The notes under the pieces were generated by a model that saw nothing but the letters and a program-made list of their open reading frames with translations, ran no database searches and was not told the DNA's origin. A DNA stretch of 64,000 bases from Sabethes cyaneus (taxonomy: Eukaryota > Arthropoda > Insecta > Diptera > Culicidae). Shown here one piece after another: positions 1 to 10,374 of the stretch; position 1 is the stretch's first letter; each line of letters starts with the position of its first letter. The position numbers and the translations under genes were made by a program. Location: contig NC_071354.1 in NCBI RefSeq assembly GCF_943734655.1, positions 233,485,206 to 233,549,205 on the forward strand. Direction: 5' to 3'.

Positions 1-100
1 GCGACATCGTCCAGGTGTTGTATTCCGCACTTCATTTTCCGTTGTAGTCCTTTCCCCCTTTAATGTTTTTCTACAACCGTTCAACCAATTTCGCTTTCTA

Positions 101-991
101 ACGGGTGGCAACTAAAATTTTGGAATTTTTCCTCAAGCTGTCAAAAAAAGACAAAGATACATGAAGAAGATCTGATTCACCGAAATTAAAGATACATTAT
201 CCATTGTTGAAAAAAAATTAGTGTACATTTGAAAACGGTCCGTAATCGGCTGTTCGGCGAAACTTTCGTTTGACGTCGAAACAGGACCGTTGTACGGCCG
301 TCAAGTCAACTTTGCGAATGCATCTCTTGATTCTACCAATCAACTGTTTGCGATTCGTGGCTCTCCAGTTGTTTTTTACACCAAGGAACTCAAAACCCCG
401 AAGAAGTCTTCGATTGGGCGCACTGAGACAGATTAATGAATAAGTATTCAGGAACGATTGTGTTTTTTGACGTAATGCGATGATGCTCTATGCGGCCAAA
501 ACACGTATTGTCCATCTGCATGATGTTTTTGTAGAAACGGGATCGAAATTTTCTTCAAACATTCGTCTGGTGCATCTTAATTGATAGCCAAACCAGAGGG
601 CTTGTTGTGAAAGAAACGAGAAAGAGAACGATGTCCTTCTGCGTCCATAATTTTGGCTGGTCTTCCACTACCTTGCTTGCGAATAGTTGTTGAGCATCTT
701 AGGATATGGTAAACAGTCGAAGGCGCAACATATTTGCTTTTTAAAAGTTGTACCGCATACTTTTTGCCGAGATTTCTGTTGCAGTTCCTAGAAGTGTACA
801 GCGCGCTCCCGAAATGCTTCTTGTTTCGACGCCATTTTTATCAAAACTGGGCAAGCATAAACGAAACAAAAAATATTAACAAAAAGAGGAGAGAGAGAGC
901 TAACACATACATAATCTCATTTCTCTCTGAGCTCGTTTGTTGTTGAGCATAAGGGCCGCGAAAAAATTACAAAATTTTAGTTGCCACCCGT
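101..991 (-). mobile_element. Mariner-like (ITmDD37E-like) DNA transposon, internally deleted
   Basis: The element is bounded by inverted repeats of about 30 bp with one mismatch, beginning ACGGGTGGCAACTAAAATTT at 101 and ending with its complement at 991. TA lies on both sides (99-100 and 992-993), the target duplication of the Tc1/mariner group. A transposase remnant reads on the minus strand between about 835 and 240. The 891-bp length is shorter than a full Tc1/mariner element of roughly 1.3 kb, so a central coding segment is missing. Assignment to the DD37E branch rests on remembered motif style and is inference. Confidence 0.85.
240..835 (-). pseudogene. Broken mariner-like transposase
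   Basis: The remnant starts with a plausible ATG at 833-835 (MASKQEAFRERAVHF) and then shifts frame several times. The N-terminal DNA-binding part can be followed to about 560 (ending near FFHNKPSGLAIN). After an apparent deletion come two catalytic-core blocks: FWPHRASSHY (about 460-490), where the usual second Asp is replaced by His, and VRPIEDFFGVLSSLV (about 375-420), which keeps the expected acidic residue. Stops and frameshifts separate the blocks, so no active enzyme can be made. The intact terminal repeats mean the copy could still have been moved by an enzyme supplied elsewhere. Confidence 0.75.
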
Positions 992-999
992 TAGAGCCA

Positions 1000-1794
1000 G
1001 GAAGCGCGTAGACTAGTTACAATTTGCCCTTGCACAGAACCAGATGTTAAGGTCAAGTAGTCTTATCACGCTCTGCTGAAAGCAGTAATAAAATCGATTA
1101 TACTTTTCGCTGCTTAATCAATAAAATACAGCACATCTTTTTAAACTTTCAGGGTGATCACAAATTCACTTATTAAGGTGATACAAGAACTTTTGTTCTT
1201 TTGAATACGCCAAAAAAAATGTTTTCCTTAGAAAAATTGTAAAACACACTAAAATGGGCAACTTTACTGAATACAGTACCTAACTATCTATCTTTTACTA
1301 ATTGCGAGATTTGTTTGAATTTTGTTAATTTGTTTAAAAATGACACTTAAAAATCAATTCTGCCTAATAATCTCCAAAGTTTTTCAGTATGTTAAAATAC
1401 ATATTTTTTCTGAAGACTGTTTTTCAATACATAAATTGGAGCTAATTTAAATCGCTTTAATTAGGTTTTACTCTGTATTTAGGGGTGAATTGGGCAAAAC
1501 AGACTATTCTTGCATTTCGCGCATTATGGACTGAATGGGATTCGATTTTTTCTGATGCTTTGACAACATTTGGAAGTTATGTGAGTTCATTTCACGGACG
1601 GCAAACATGTTTTTATACTGTTTAATTAGCTTTTGTCATGATTTTTGGGGATAATAAGGCAAAATGAACTATAACCAATCGATTCCTTGTACTTTTTTAC
1701 ATATGAAAAGGTATATTGTAAGATTTCAAACCAGCGGCTTTTAATTATTGGGATTACAAGCCCATTTTTGCCCAATGAGCATTGGGCTAAACAT
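1000..1794. other. AT-rich spacer with a G-run motif
   Basis: No gene is seen. The part from about 1480 to 1790 holds a GGGGTGAATTGGGCAAAAC word at about 1482, a related GGGGATAATAAGGCAAAA at about 1647, and a small hairpin GCCCAATGAGCATTGGGC at about 1769-1786. This resembles one end of the TA-flanked non-autonomous elements described later in the window, but I could not find the matching other end. Confidence 0.35.
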
Positions 1795-1951
1795 CTTAAG
1801 ACTTGACCATTCTTTTACGACAGACTTCGCAGTCGCCTGATAGAATACAAAACAACGGGGCTAGTGCAATGATTTTACTGACTCTATCTAGCAAGCACCG
1901 CCCACCCGAGATTCGAACATCCGATGACTGGCTTGTGAGACCAGCTGAGCC
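1795..1951 (-). mobile_element. tRNA-derived SINE, family 1, copy A
   Basis: Read on the minus strand, the head contains GTTCGAATC, an RNA polymerase III B box, preceded by a tRNA-like anticodon arm. The body has TGCTTGCTAGATAGAGTCAG, then TATTCTATCAGGCGACTGCGAAGTCTGTCG. The same order occurs at 2700, 18155 (minus), 56076 and 58570. The head points toward the 12-bp tandem array that follows. Confidence 0.75.
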
Positions 1952-2690
1952 AGGATTTTGACCAGATTTTCGACCAGAATTTGAACCAGATTACGAACCA
2001 AAGACGCGAATTCGGACCACACATCGAGCTTTAGACCAGAATTTAAGCCCGAATGTGGACCAGAATTCAGGCCACAATTTGGGCCAAAATTTGTTCCAAT
2101 TCAAAACCTGTAATCTGAATCAGTATTTTTGACAGACTCTGAACCAGAATTTCGACCCAAACTTTTTCCAGAATTTGGAGCAGATTTTGTGTCAGAATTT
2201 ATGCCGGAATTTCGATTAAAATTTGTAACAAAATTGCGTCCAGAATTTCGACCGTAATTTGGACCAGAATTTGGACCAATATTTGAACTACAATTTGAAC
2301 CTAAATTTGTACTTCCTAGAACTTCCCAGATGAACCTAGACCTAAATTTAAATCAAAACCAGAATTTATGCCAAAACTTGGAACAGAATTTGGACCACAG
2401 TTTAGGGATAATTTTGACTACGAATTCAATCAGAATTTTGATCTGAATTTGGACCTCAATTCGATCGTGAATATGGACCAGAATCTAAACAAGAATTTTG
2501 CCCGGGATTTGGTATGGAATTTGGACCAAAATTTATACGAAAAAAAATTTGAGCTAGGATTGAGACCACCATTTAATTACATTGCAGGTCAGAATTGAGA
2601 CCAGAATGTGTCCCAGAATGTGAAATTTTAAAGCAGATTTTGGGTCAGCATATGGACCAGAATTTGGGTCGGCATTTGGATCAGAATTAA
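1952..2690. repeat. Degenerate 12-bp tandem array
   Basis: About 740 bp of imperfect copies of a unit close to GACCAGAATTTG. Because the unit is a multiple of three, open frames with a four-residue periodicity (Asn, Phe, Asp, Gln, Leu) run through parts of it, which explains a 76-codon reading frame at 2368-2598. The array is enclosed by two SINE copies in head-to-head orientation. Confidence 0.85.
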
Positions 2691-2699
2691 CCGTCCAAT

Positions 2700-2890
2700 T
2701 AGCTTCGAAATACGATGCTGGTCTAACAAGCCAGTCGTCATATGTTCAAATGCCGGCCTGGCGGTGCTTGCTAGATACAGTCAGTAGGACTATTGTAATT
2801 CTCCTAAGCTCTAACAGCCGGGCATGAAGCCTGTCGATAAAGAAGAGTCAATTCTTGGAAAGACGTTTAAGTCCCAAGCTTTGCTTTACT
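2700..2890 (+). mobile_element. tRNA-derived SINE, family 1, copy B
   Basis: It begins TAGCTTCGAAATACGATGCTGG and has a diverged B box (GTTCAAATG), the GGTGCTTGCTAGATACAGTCAG body block, CTAACAGCCGGGCATGAAGCC, then GTCTGTCGATAAAGAAG and an AAGCTTTGCTTTACT tail. It is the most complete family-1 copy at the 3' end. Confidence 0.8.
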
Positions 2891-2979
2891 AACTAAATTC
2901 ATTGAAAAAAAAACTTCTGTTCTGATAGCAATTAAAATAAACTTCCTGTGCTAGGAGGAGGGCTTCTTGAGTACCCTTA

Positions 2980-3166
2980 GGGTAGATGCTCAAGTAGCTG
3001 TACCTACACAGCTATGGTGTAATGGTGAAAACTTTAAATATTTATGTATTTTTGCAGATTTTGATACAAATTTGATAAGTACGGGTAGTTTGGTACCAGT
3101 ATCATTTGATAAATATCAAACTTTTCACCATTACTGGTGCTACCACAACTACTGAAGCATCTACCC
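2980..3166. mobile_element. Foldback MITE, GGGTAGA family, diverged copy
   Basis: The termini GGGTAGATGCT and AGCATCTACCC are inverted, with TA on both outer sides (2978-2979, 3167-3168). Inside, TTTTTGCAGATTTTGATACAA and GATAAATATCAAA match the better preserved copy at 7950-8167. It has no coding capacity. Confidence 0.75.
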
Positions 3167-3270
3167 TAATTGACATTATTTCAGGGTATGAAACGGGGTT
3201 CTGGTCATCCCAAGTTCCCACCAAAGTTGCCACATATTCAGTTTAGTCTGTGTTTCACAGATATTTGATA

Positions 3271-4161
3271 CAATATATTTTATAGTGATGCAGTAACTCA
3301 AAGTCTTCCCATTCAACTATAAATCATCTGCGGTAATAGTGTTTTGCAAAATAAATTCTTCATTCTTCTAATCAAGTGCCGATTCGCACTTTTACCCCAC
3401 TAGCGGGGCAAAAGTGCGATTACCGCGGGGCAAAAGTGCGAAGCTCGAATCCATGAAATTAGCACAACAGTAGCTAACAAAACCATATTATCTTCAATCT
3501 ACGTTATGTTTCGGTAAGAAATATTCTCAATTTTCACCTTTCCTATTTTGCGCTGGTGTATTGCAGCCTCCGTTAGATTGAAACTTTTCCAAACGTTTGT
3601 TTTTTGTTTCATCAGCGGAAAAACATTGTTTTCCTTTGGCCAACATCTGCACACACACACAGCACACAGTTTTCTGCAGATCTTCCATTTCTAGTATCTG
3701 TAATATAGTGCCTAAACCTGTATATAATGAGCTATACATTTTTGCCTCGTCCATGAATCGCACTTTTGCCTCGTCCGTGAATCGCACTTTTACCCCGCTA
3801 GGCGCATGACGGGGTTAGATTAAATTACCGAAAAGCGAAATATATTTTGTAAATTCTTTTCACCGTATTTTCAAAACAGATATATGAGTGATGTAAAACG
3901 CTGCTACAAATTTCAATAAGTAATATCCTCCTGTTGATATCGCATTTGCCGTATAACGAAAAATTACATCATAACCGCCCTAAAATAACATTTGCACATA
4001 ACTCAGCAACTATGCTTCGTAAGCAACCAAAGTTTACGTTAGATTCAAGCTGTCAAAGTAGTCACCCATCCATGTCAATGTAGTCAATTTCCTCGGAATC
4101 TGCACCGATAAATCATTAAATCGCACTTTTACCCGCATCGCACTTTTACCCCTCCTTACTC
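3271..4161. mobile_element. Non-autonomous TIR element, GGGGCAAAAGTGCGA family, copy 1
   Basis: This stretch is the same sequence as 24170-25060 with scattered differences, from AATATATTTTATAGTGATGC to the terminal CGCACTTTTACCCCTCCTTACTC. The word GGGGCAAAAGTGCGA or its complement recurs near 3380-3440, 3750-3800 and 4120-4155. The right end is followed by TA at 4162-4163. The left terminal ~80 bp seen in copy 2 are absent or unrecognisable. Small reading frames inside are not conserved between copies. Confidence 0.8.
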
Positions 4162-4366
4162 TATTTATTTTATTTCATATGATAAATTCATGTGCATTAT
4201 ATGATAAATCAAGGGAGGGTCAGAACACCGAGGCATCAACTCCAAGTGTGAGTAGTCAAGAAATCACTAGAAGAAAACTCCTGAAGGTCTGAAACAATAT
4301 TTATGTTGCATTCGTCGCACAAACAAACGTGGATTAAAGCTGGTGCTGCGAAATTTTTGTTTTTGT

Positions 4367-4480
4367 TAGATTATAGTCACTTTAACAGCTTATGTCATTC
4401 GTGACTTCTGCGGGGTTGGGATTTGAACCCGAGTCCTCGGCGTGAGAGGTGTGAATGCTGACCACTACGCCGGGACTGAC
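4367..4480 (-). mobile_element. tRNA-derived SINE, family 2, copy 1
   Basis: Read on the minus strand, the head GGCGTAGTGGTCAGCATTC (A box) and GGTTCAAATCC (B box) form a tRNA-like body with a CTC at the anticodon position, suggesting tRNA-Glu ancestry. The body continues CGAATGACATAAGCTGTTAA, GTGACTATAATC, then an A-rich tail. A second copy lies at 53078-53180. Confidence 0.7.
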
Positions 4481-4987
4481 CCCTGCAGCGAAATAGATTA
4501 CTACATGGAAGAATGCTAATGCTGGCAGGCGACTCTTAATAATCCCGGAATGTGCACAAGTGTTTCTGCTTGTGGATCCGCCCAACCCCTTTTGGCCCTT
4601 CCGCAACAGCTTTACTGTAAAACTGTCATTTGACAATCAAATTTGAACCTCCCACATACACTGGCAGGACCTTGAACTGATGGAGACTCCCCCCCCCCCC
4701 CCTCCTCCCCATCATTCATACATATATACATTAAGTAATTGACTTTACTTCACATTTTTACATTTTTCAAAGAAAAGATTGCTGCCGAAATATTTTATTT
4801 TTATTTAAAACGGATATTTCTGGCAAAAAAAAACAGATAATTGATTTTTAAAATTTGAGAAGGTAGGTAAAAATCGCATTTTTTTGGATCATCCTAAGTC
4901 AATTAGGGCTACCAAAAAGGTTTTTTTTAATTGTTAACTTTAAAAGTTTTAACAAACTTTTGACGAATGGCCCTCTCGAATATTAAG
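4481..4987. other. Spacer with a poly(C) tract
   Basis: No gene is seen. It contains a homopolymer run of 14 C at 4689-4702, followed by AT-rich sequence. Confidence 0.5.
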
Positions 4988-4999
4988 AAATTTCAATAG

Positions 5000-5031
5000 C
5001 GTGGTGAATGACCCTTTGGGTTAAAACCACT

Positions 5032-5068
<37 letters not shown>
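5000..5068 (+). mobile_element. Tiny 5'-truncated retroposon with 36-nt poly(A)
   Basis: A 33-bp fragment (CGTGGTGAATGACCCTTTGG, then GTTAAAACCACTC) is followed by an uninterrupted run of 36 A (5033-5068). The sequence AAATTTCAATAG occurs immediately before (4988-4999) and, overlapping the poly(A), immediately after (5066-5077), as expected of a target-site duplication from LINE-driven insertion. The parent family is unknown. Confidence 0.7.
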
Positions 5069-5073
<5 letters not shown>

Positions 5074-5079
5074 ATAGTA

Positions 5080-6370
5080 GTATCATAGTTTCTCATTAAA
5101 ATTTTCGACGATTTAATGAATCAATCCATTATAATAAAAATTAAAACTAATTGAAATCATGATTTCTAGTTAAATTAACCGAAATAATACGTAATCATTT
5201 TGAAATATTTTTGCAGTCAAACTTCGCCCGGATACACAAACTCAGCGTACAATCTCAAGATATGTGATTGATGCTGGAAGCACGGCAAACTTGAAGGGCC
5301 ACGGAAATCTAAGCAGGGAAGCAATCAGCAATCAGGGCAATAAAAAAAGAGAGAGAGAGAGATCAATCAACAATGTACATGGTACTGATAGAAAAATGTA
5401 ACGTTGAATGTCTAGTTTGAGCTAGAATTTTCCAGAAAATGTTTTGCAGTTTTGCTGTTGGCAATTTAAGTTGAAGTTTTTATTCCAGCGAAATTCTACA
5501 ATCAATACGATAGTTCTGTCTAATTTTTTTTATTATAAGTGATAAATTATGACTATAAAATTCTTTGATTTTGGTTCCATTTCACTTGATCAGTTTACTT
5601 TTCTTCGAGCAATGACTATAAAAATAAGACTATAGCAGTTATGCGCGCCCTAATAAAAAAAAATCCTTTGAGGTAGAAAATTGTTATGCTTTTATTTCTT
5701 TGGATAAGTACGGCGTTTCAAAACAGGGCAGTAATTTCAAACTATTTCAAAAACTGCTTATTACGTTGGTAAACTCTAACGGTTCGCGGGATTTGCTTTC
5801 ATTTCAGTCTGTTTTATTCATAACTTTAATATGTTCCAGAACAGATAACACTAGTACTATTTTTATAAAAGTCCTAGTTGACAAAAAACCAAAGAAATGG
5901 CTGATCTTTAGCCAAATTTTGATATGAGTTATTCGATTTCCATAACACATTTTGATATTAATTTACGCTCCTGCTCGGGTATGTTTACGTTTTCGTAATC
6001 ACTACAACCATAACTCAAGCATCATGAAATTTCCATTTTTTTTTCATTCTCATCCTATATACTACAATTGAACCAAAATTATCAAACTATAAAACAGAGC
6101 GTAACTTTGAATCAAGTTGCAAAATTAAATTCCTCTTGAAACTTGCAGCATAACCAAACGAAACGAAACGGAACATTTGCAGCATATTTGTTTCTCTTAT
6201 TCACACCTGACGTGTCGCCATTTTTCTGAACTTATAAAACACCTCCTCTTTTCATCTAGCCCATAACCGCCCATCTACTCTACGTAGTACATAAAGTGAA
6301 TCAAATAAGACACTACAAAACCGCACTAATAATTAGGTACATCGACCATTATGTTGTTTCCGTCCCCCTT
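5080..6370. other. AT-rich non-coding stretch
   Basis: No feature could be supported apart from a short (GA)n run at about 5350-5363. The only reading frame of note (5700-5927) has AT-driven composition and no recognisable motif. Confidence 0.5.
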
Positions 6371-6379
6371 GATACCTAC

Positions 6380-6544
6380 CTCCACTGAAACCGCGCTTCC
6401 GATGTGGACTTTCTTTGATTTGAACCAACGTTCGGAACTGAATCTGCTCAATCAGGCCAAGGCTGTTTTGGTATTTCATTCGCAGGTACGAATACTCGAG
6501 AACATCGGCCCGAATTCTATCCTTTGTGGTATCCAATTTTGAAA
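6380..6544 (-). CDS. Candidate internal coding exon of an unidentified host gene
   Basis: Minus-strand reading frame of 165 bp bounded by a good acceptor (pyrimidine-rich tract in about 6550-6595, then ACAG just before 6544) and a strong donor (GTGGAG followed by GTAGGTATC at 6371-6379). Both boundaries fall in phase 1, so the exon is symmetric and adds 55 codons without shifting frame. The protein includes KLDTTKDRIRADVLEYSY near its start, QNSLGLIEQIQFRTLVQIK in the middle and SPHRKRGFSG at the end. It is charged, probably helical, and looks far more protein-like than its surroundings. I do not recognise the family. Neighbouring exons were not identified. An opposite-strand frame (6351-6542) is its shadow. 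Confidence 0.5.
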
Positions 6545-6938
6545 CTGTCTTTAACAATCAGTGTGAAGAAGAAAAACTAAACTTGCACAACACCTTCTCC
6601 GATGGAAGAAAACGAATCGGAATGGCTAAAAAATCAGCACAAACAAAAAATAAAGCCACTTCTATAAAACTGCTACTGAAATTTCACTGAGTAACTCAGA
6701 ACAGCAAGAAACCATTGCGAGAGGAGTCTCGGTTGATAAACGCACGCGACGCGGGTGAAAACTCGATACTCAATAAGCCCGTCCTATCGTGGGTCCATCA
6801 GTTATAAACAAGCCACCGCGCGCGCAGCTCCTGTCGACGCGACGCTTTCAGCAGCAGAGACATTTCCACCCATACCTACAGAGGGACGGTAGACGCTCTC
6901 GACCCGGGTGCGGAAAACTACACGCGCAACCGTAAGCC

Positions 6939-7217
6939 TCAGTTAGGCGGCAGCCAATCAAACTTCACACCAAGCAGCAGCAGCAGCAGCAGCATGGCCG
7001 GTCGGAACAGTAACAGTTGTATCGCATCGGAGATAGTGCAAAGCGTGCCTGAGCCTCTGGCGAAGGAGCTTTTGTCGCGTTGCGTCCCAGCCCGCAGCAC
7101 ATCCGTTTGATACAAAATATGTTTGAACGGAAAAAGTCGCTCGAGCAGGTCGCTCGATCAACGCGCTGCGCGCTGTGCGCGTTCCACTGATTCAGAAGCC
7201 TTCTGAAGTTGTTCCCG
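6939..7217 (+). promoter_or_regulatory. Candidate promoter and 5' exon (GC-rich patch)
   Basis: A locally GC-rich block starts near 6720. TCAGTT at about 6939-6944 matches the arthropod initiator consensus. A (AGC)7 run lies at 6973-6993, directly followed by an ATG at 6994 that opens a 38-codon frame ending at 7110. The block ends in a strong splice donor, CCCG followed by GTGAGTAG (GT at 7218-7219). This is what a 5' untranslated first exon with an upstream ORF would look like. A TATAAA at 6803-6808 is too far from the initiator to pair with it. A 103-codon frame on the opposite strand (6965-7276) ends in a poly-Cys run from the AGC repeat and is probably spurious. Confidence 0.35.
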
Positions 7218-7224
7218 GTGAGTA

Positions 7225-7945
7225 GAACATTTGATGAGGAGCGCCTGAGCTTTGGAGGCGAAATCACAACAACCATTTTTAACCGGATTATACTTACGAG
7301 CAGACCTTGTTATGTTAACTGATTATCATGAAGAATTTATTTGACCAATTTAAGCTTTTCCCGCAACAATGACTATACGAAAACACAATTTACTCTGCTA
7401 GATAAAGGACTTTCATCAGTGAGCTAACGCAAATATCCAAAGTCCAGAGTAAATAACAATACTAGATTGTTCCGAGTTCGTCGCGCCGCGAGAGCTGGGT
7501 AGTGTTTTTATCTGAATCAAAAGTAGCTATTTCATTCAATCTTTCCTGAATCCGAGCATGTTGGCAGTAATTCCATTAACTTACTGCTAAGTCATTTTGC
7601 CGTTGAATTATTTTAACCCAAAAATGTAAAAACGATCCGAGTTACGGCGATCCGACTTTTTCAGTATTTAAAAGGAGCATTAAAAGTGGTCTAACAATTG
7701 GAAATTGGAATGAAAACAATCTCCCAAATAAAATTTTCAGGTTTGAGGAATGTTTAATGACTCACTTTATGGAGTCTAACATAATCTGTAGAATAACTTA
7801 CAGAACTGCAAATAAATCCCCATAAGACGAAAGAGTCTCATACTAAAGAAGCTTCTATAGTTATCGATTTTTCCTTCAATTTATGAAATTAACATGACAT
7901 CCATACTTATAACAAATGGGAGGCCATTTTTGTTTCTCTTTTGTT
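7225..7945. other. AT-rich non-coding stretch
   Basis: If the 5' exon call is right this is the beginning of an intron. I see no repeat family or reading frame worth calling. Confidence 0.4.
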
Positions 7946-7949
7946 AATA

Positions 7950-8167
7950 GGGTAGACGCACCATTAGTGGTGGTAGTACCAGTAGTAGTGGAAACTTGAA
8001 TTATTCCATTATTTTTGCATATTTTGGTACAAGTTTGGTAAGTATCGAACTACCAGTAACAGTATTATTTGATAAGTATCTAGCTTGTACCAAAATCTGC
8101 AAAAATAATGGAATAATTCGAGTTTCCACCACTACTGGTACTACCACCACTAATGGTGTGTTTACCC
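7950..8167. mobile_element. Foldback MITE, GGGTAGA family, well-preserved copy
   Basis: A 218-bp element flanked by TA (7948-7949, 8168-8169). The two arms are inverted copies over about 80 bp each (GGGTAGACGCACCATTAGTG on the left; the complement of the right end is GGGTAAACACACCATTAGTG), so the whole element can fold into one long hairpin. It belongs to the same family as 2980-3166. Confidence 0.85.
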
Positions 8168-8469
8168 TATAGCAACCTGCGATATATGTTCGACAATGTA
8201 TCGAGTTCTAACCGGTTTTGAAAATTAATTAAAAATATCTATAGAAGATTTTATTATAATTTTGGTTATTTTATCTACTAGACTAGACTAAGATTATGAC
8301 AAACCGTCGAGGGATATTTTGTATTCAACAATATTATTCACAACACATTCTGCTATAATTTGGTTGTTTTGATCTAATCGGGAAACCTCCAATACGTCAC
8401 AAGCTTGTTTGTGATAAACACAGATCCTATTTTCATACTTGTACTGCAAGATAAAAACTTGATAGTCAT

Positions 8470-8953
8470 AAGGCCATTACAAATATTACAAAATTACAAA
8501 AAAGTTTTTGTCCCTCCGGTATTGGACCACTGAAGGGGGGGGGGCGAAAAAAAAACAAAGTAAATTTTTAAATCGAGCAAAAAAAATATGGATTTTAGGC
8601 ATTTTTACTTAAAGTTTAAACGTGAAAACCAAATCTATTCTTGCTTTTAATATATACGTTGTTATTTTTAATGCAAAAATCTACGAACAAAAAGACAAAA
8701 ACGAAAGAAAAGTTTTTTGGCCGAGTTTCGGAAATTCCACTGTTTGAACTTCCATTTTTATTTCATGCTAGAAGCGTTAACTCAACTCGCACACTCATTT
8801 TTCGAGTTTTTCAGGCTGTAGAGCCCACAGGCAATTGATTTTATAAAAAAAATTTAACTCATATCCTACAAATTATTTTTTTGCCCCCCGATTTTTCAAG
8901 CCAATTTCCAAGGGGGGGTGACAAAAACTTTGAAAATGATTTGCAATGGCCTT
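8470..8953. mobile_element. Non-autonomous TIR element, AAGGCCATT family
   Basis: The left end AAGGCCATTACAAAT and the complement of the right end AAGGCCATTGCAAAT are followed on both sides by AAAGTTTTTGTC and a G/C homopolymer (8536-8546, 8883-8889 and 8912-8918). It is about 484 bp with no coding capacity. The target duplication is not clear. Confidence 0.65.
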
Positions 8954-9247
8954 CAGACTTCAGACTTTTTACACTTAAAAAATATTTTTCCTAAATTGGT
9001 GTACCGGAAGCGCGCCAAATTCTGCGCACCACATATTTTGATTAAAAATTGAAACAAACTAAAATTAATAATTGCATGTATTATAATTTTAATACCAGTT
9101 TCAAGTCGAGTTTCATGGAATTGGCCTGCCCAGACTAGGGCACACTGGAGCACATGCTTCACCTACTCTAAAAGTTTTAATATTTTGTTCATCAATGCAA
9201 TGCAATACGCACAAACGACACGAATGCACTATCAAGTGTAAAATAAG

Positions 9248-9720
9248 GGGGGACCTGTAGCCGCAAGGTTACCGAGTCTACCTTGACAAGCGAGTGGTCG
9301 TGGGTTCGAATCTTAGTAGAATTAGGTCATTCGATGTCAAGTGACTTTAGCATGGGTTTATTCTCAGGCCCCTCCACATCCTTCCTACTGCGTTCTGCAT
9401 TAACTAACAATGAGAGTGGTACTTGCTTGAGGTACGAATGAAGGCTCTTGTTCAAGGGCAAATTATAGCTTGTTCCGCTTCCTGGTTCTAGGAACGAGAT
9501 TGGTAATGCATAATCAGTAGTAAGGAACACATACATACACACATACACACCCTCACTCTGTGCTGAACTCTGCTTTACCGACCATGAAGCCTTTAACCGG
9601 GGCTGGTTATAAGAATGATACTTGCTCGAGGTGCGAATGAAGCCTCTTGTCCAAGGACAAATTATAACTAGTCTCCGCACTTCCTGGCTCTAGAGCTAGA
9701 TTGGTTGAAAATTAGTAAGA
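9248..9720 (+). mobile_element. tRNA-derived SINE with an internally duplicated body
   Basis: The head GGGGACCTGTAGCCGCAAGG begins the copy, and GGGTTCGAATCTT is a polymerase III B box. The body contains two imperfect ~95-bp direct copies (9411-9505 and 9607-9705), each running from TACTTGCT through CGAATGAAG and TTGT-CAAGG-CAAATTATA to CTAGATTGGT-like ends. This is a third SINE family, distinct from families 1 and 2 here. Confidence 0.6.
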
Positions 9721-9959
9721 AGCGTAGAGGAAAAAAGGGGTGAAAACACACCGACACTCTTTAAGCACGGATAATAAGCAATTCGCTCATTCTATAGCGA
9801 TACTGCAATAATAACGAAGTGCGGAACAACACCTGGATAAAACCACAATAGATCAAAATGCTGGTCGTAGTGATAATATCCACACAAAAAAAGTGTAAAA
9901 TGTCTCAAATAAAAAACTATCAACAACAACAATGCAATGCAACCGGAAAGTCCGGAGTT

Positions 9960-10370
9960 TTCGTAAAATTCATTACGTAAAAATAGATCCAATCTCAACT
10001 CCAATGTTAATTTTAATTTTAATTTTAAGTCCAATTCAAACATGATTTCAACTTTAAATTTCAAATCCAATTTCATGTCCAACAAAGCCACAGATCGAAA
10101 TTTAAGTCCAGTTTCGTACCAAATACTTATAATATATCATTTTAGATCCAATTTCAAGTTTAAAGTTCAAGTTCAAGTTGAAGTCCCATTTCAAATCAAA
10201 TTTCATGGCAATTAGTTCCAATTCCAATTTCAATTTTAATTTAAAGTTGAATGTCAAGTTTAATCAATGATCAATGTCAATTTTATATTCAATACCAAAT
10301 CCAATTTTAAGTTAAACTCAATTCTAAATACAAGTCTGATTTCGAATTCAACTTCAAATCTAAGATAGTT
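9960..10370. repeat. Degenerate ~12-bp tandem array (TTCAAGTCCAAT type)
   Basis: Imperfect repetition of TTTCAAGTCCAA-like words throughout, similar to the array at 25100-25370. No coding function is supported; the 99-codon minus-strand frame across 9792-10091 is periodic low complexity. Confidence 0.7.
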
Positions 10371-10374
10371 CGAG

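Noticed and set aside
2368..2598. 76-codon Asn/Asp/Phe/Gln-rich frame
   Set aside because: Period of four residues equals the 12-bp minisatellite; no other coding evidence.
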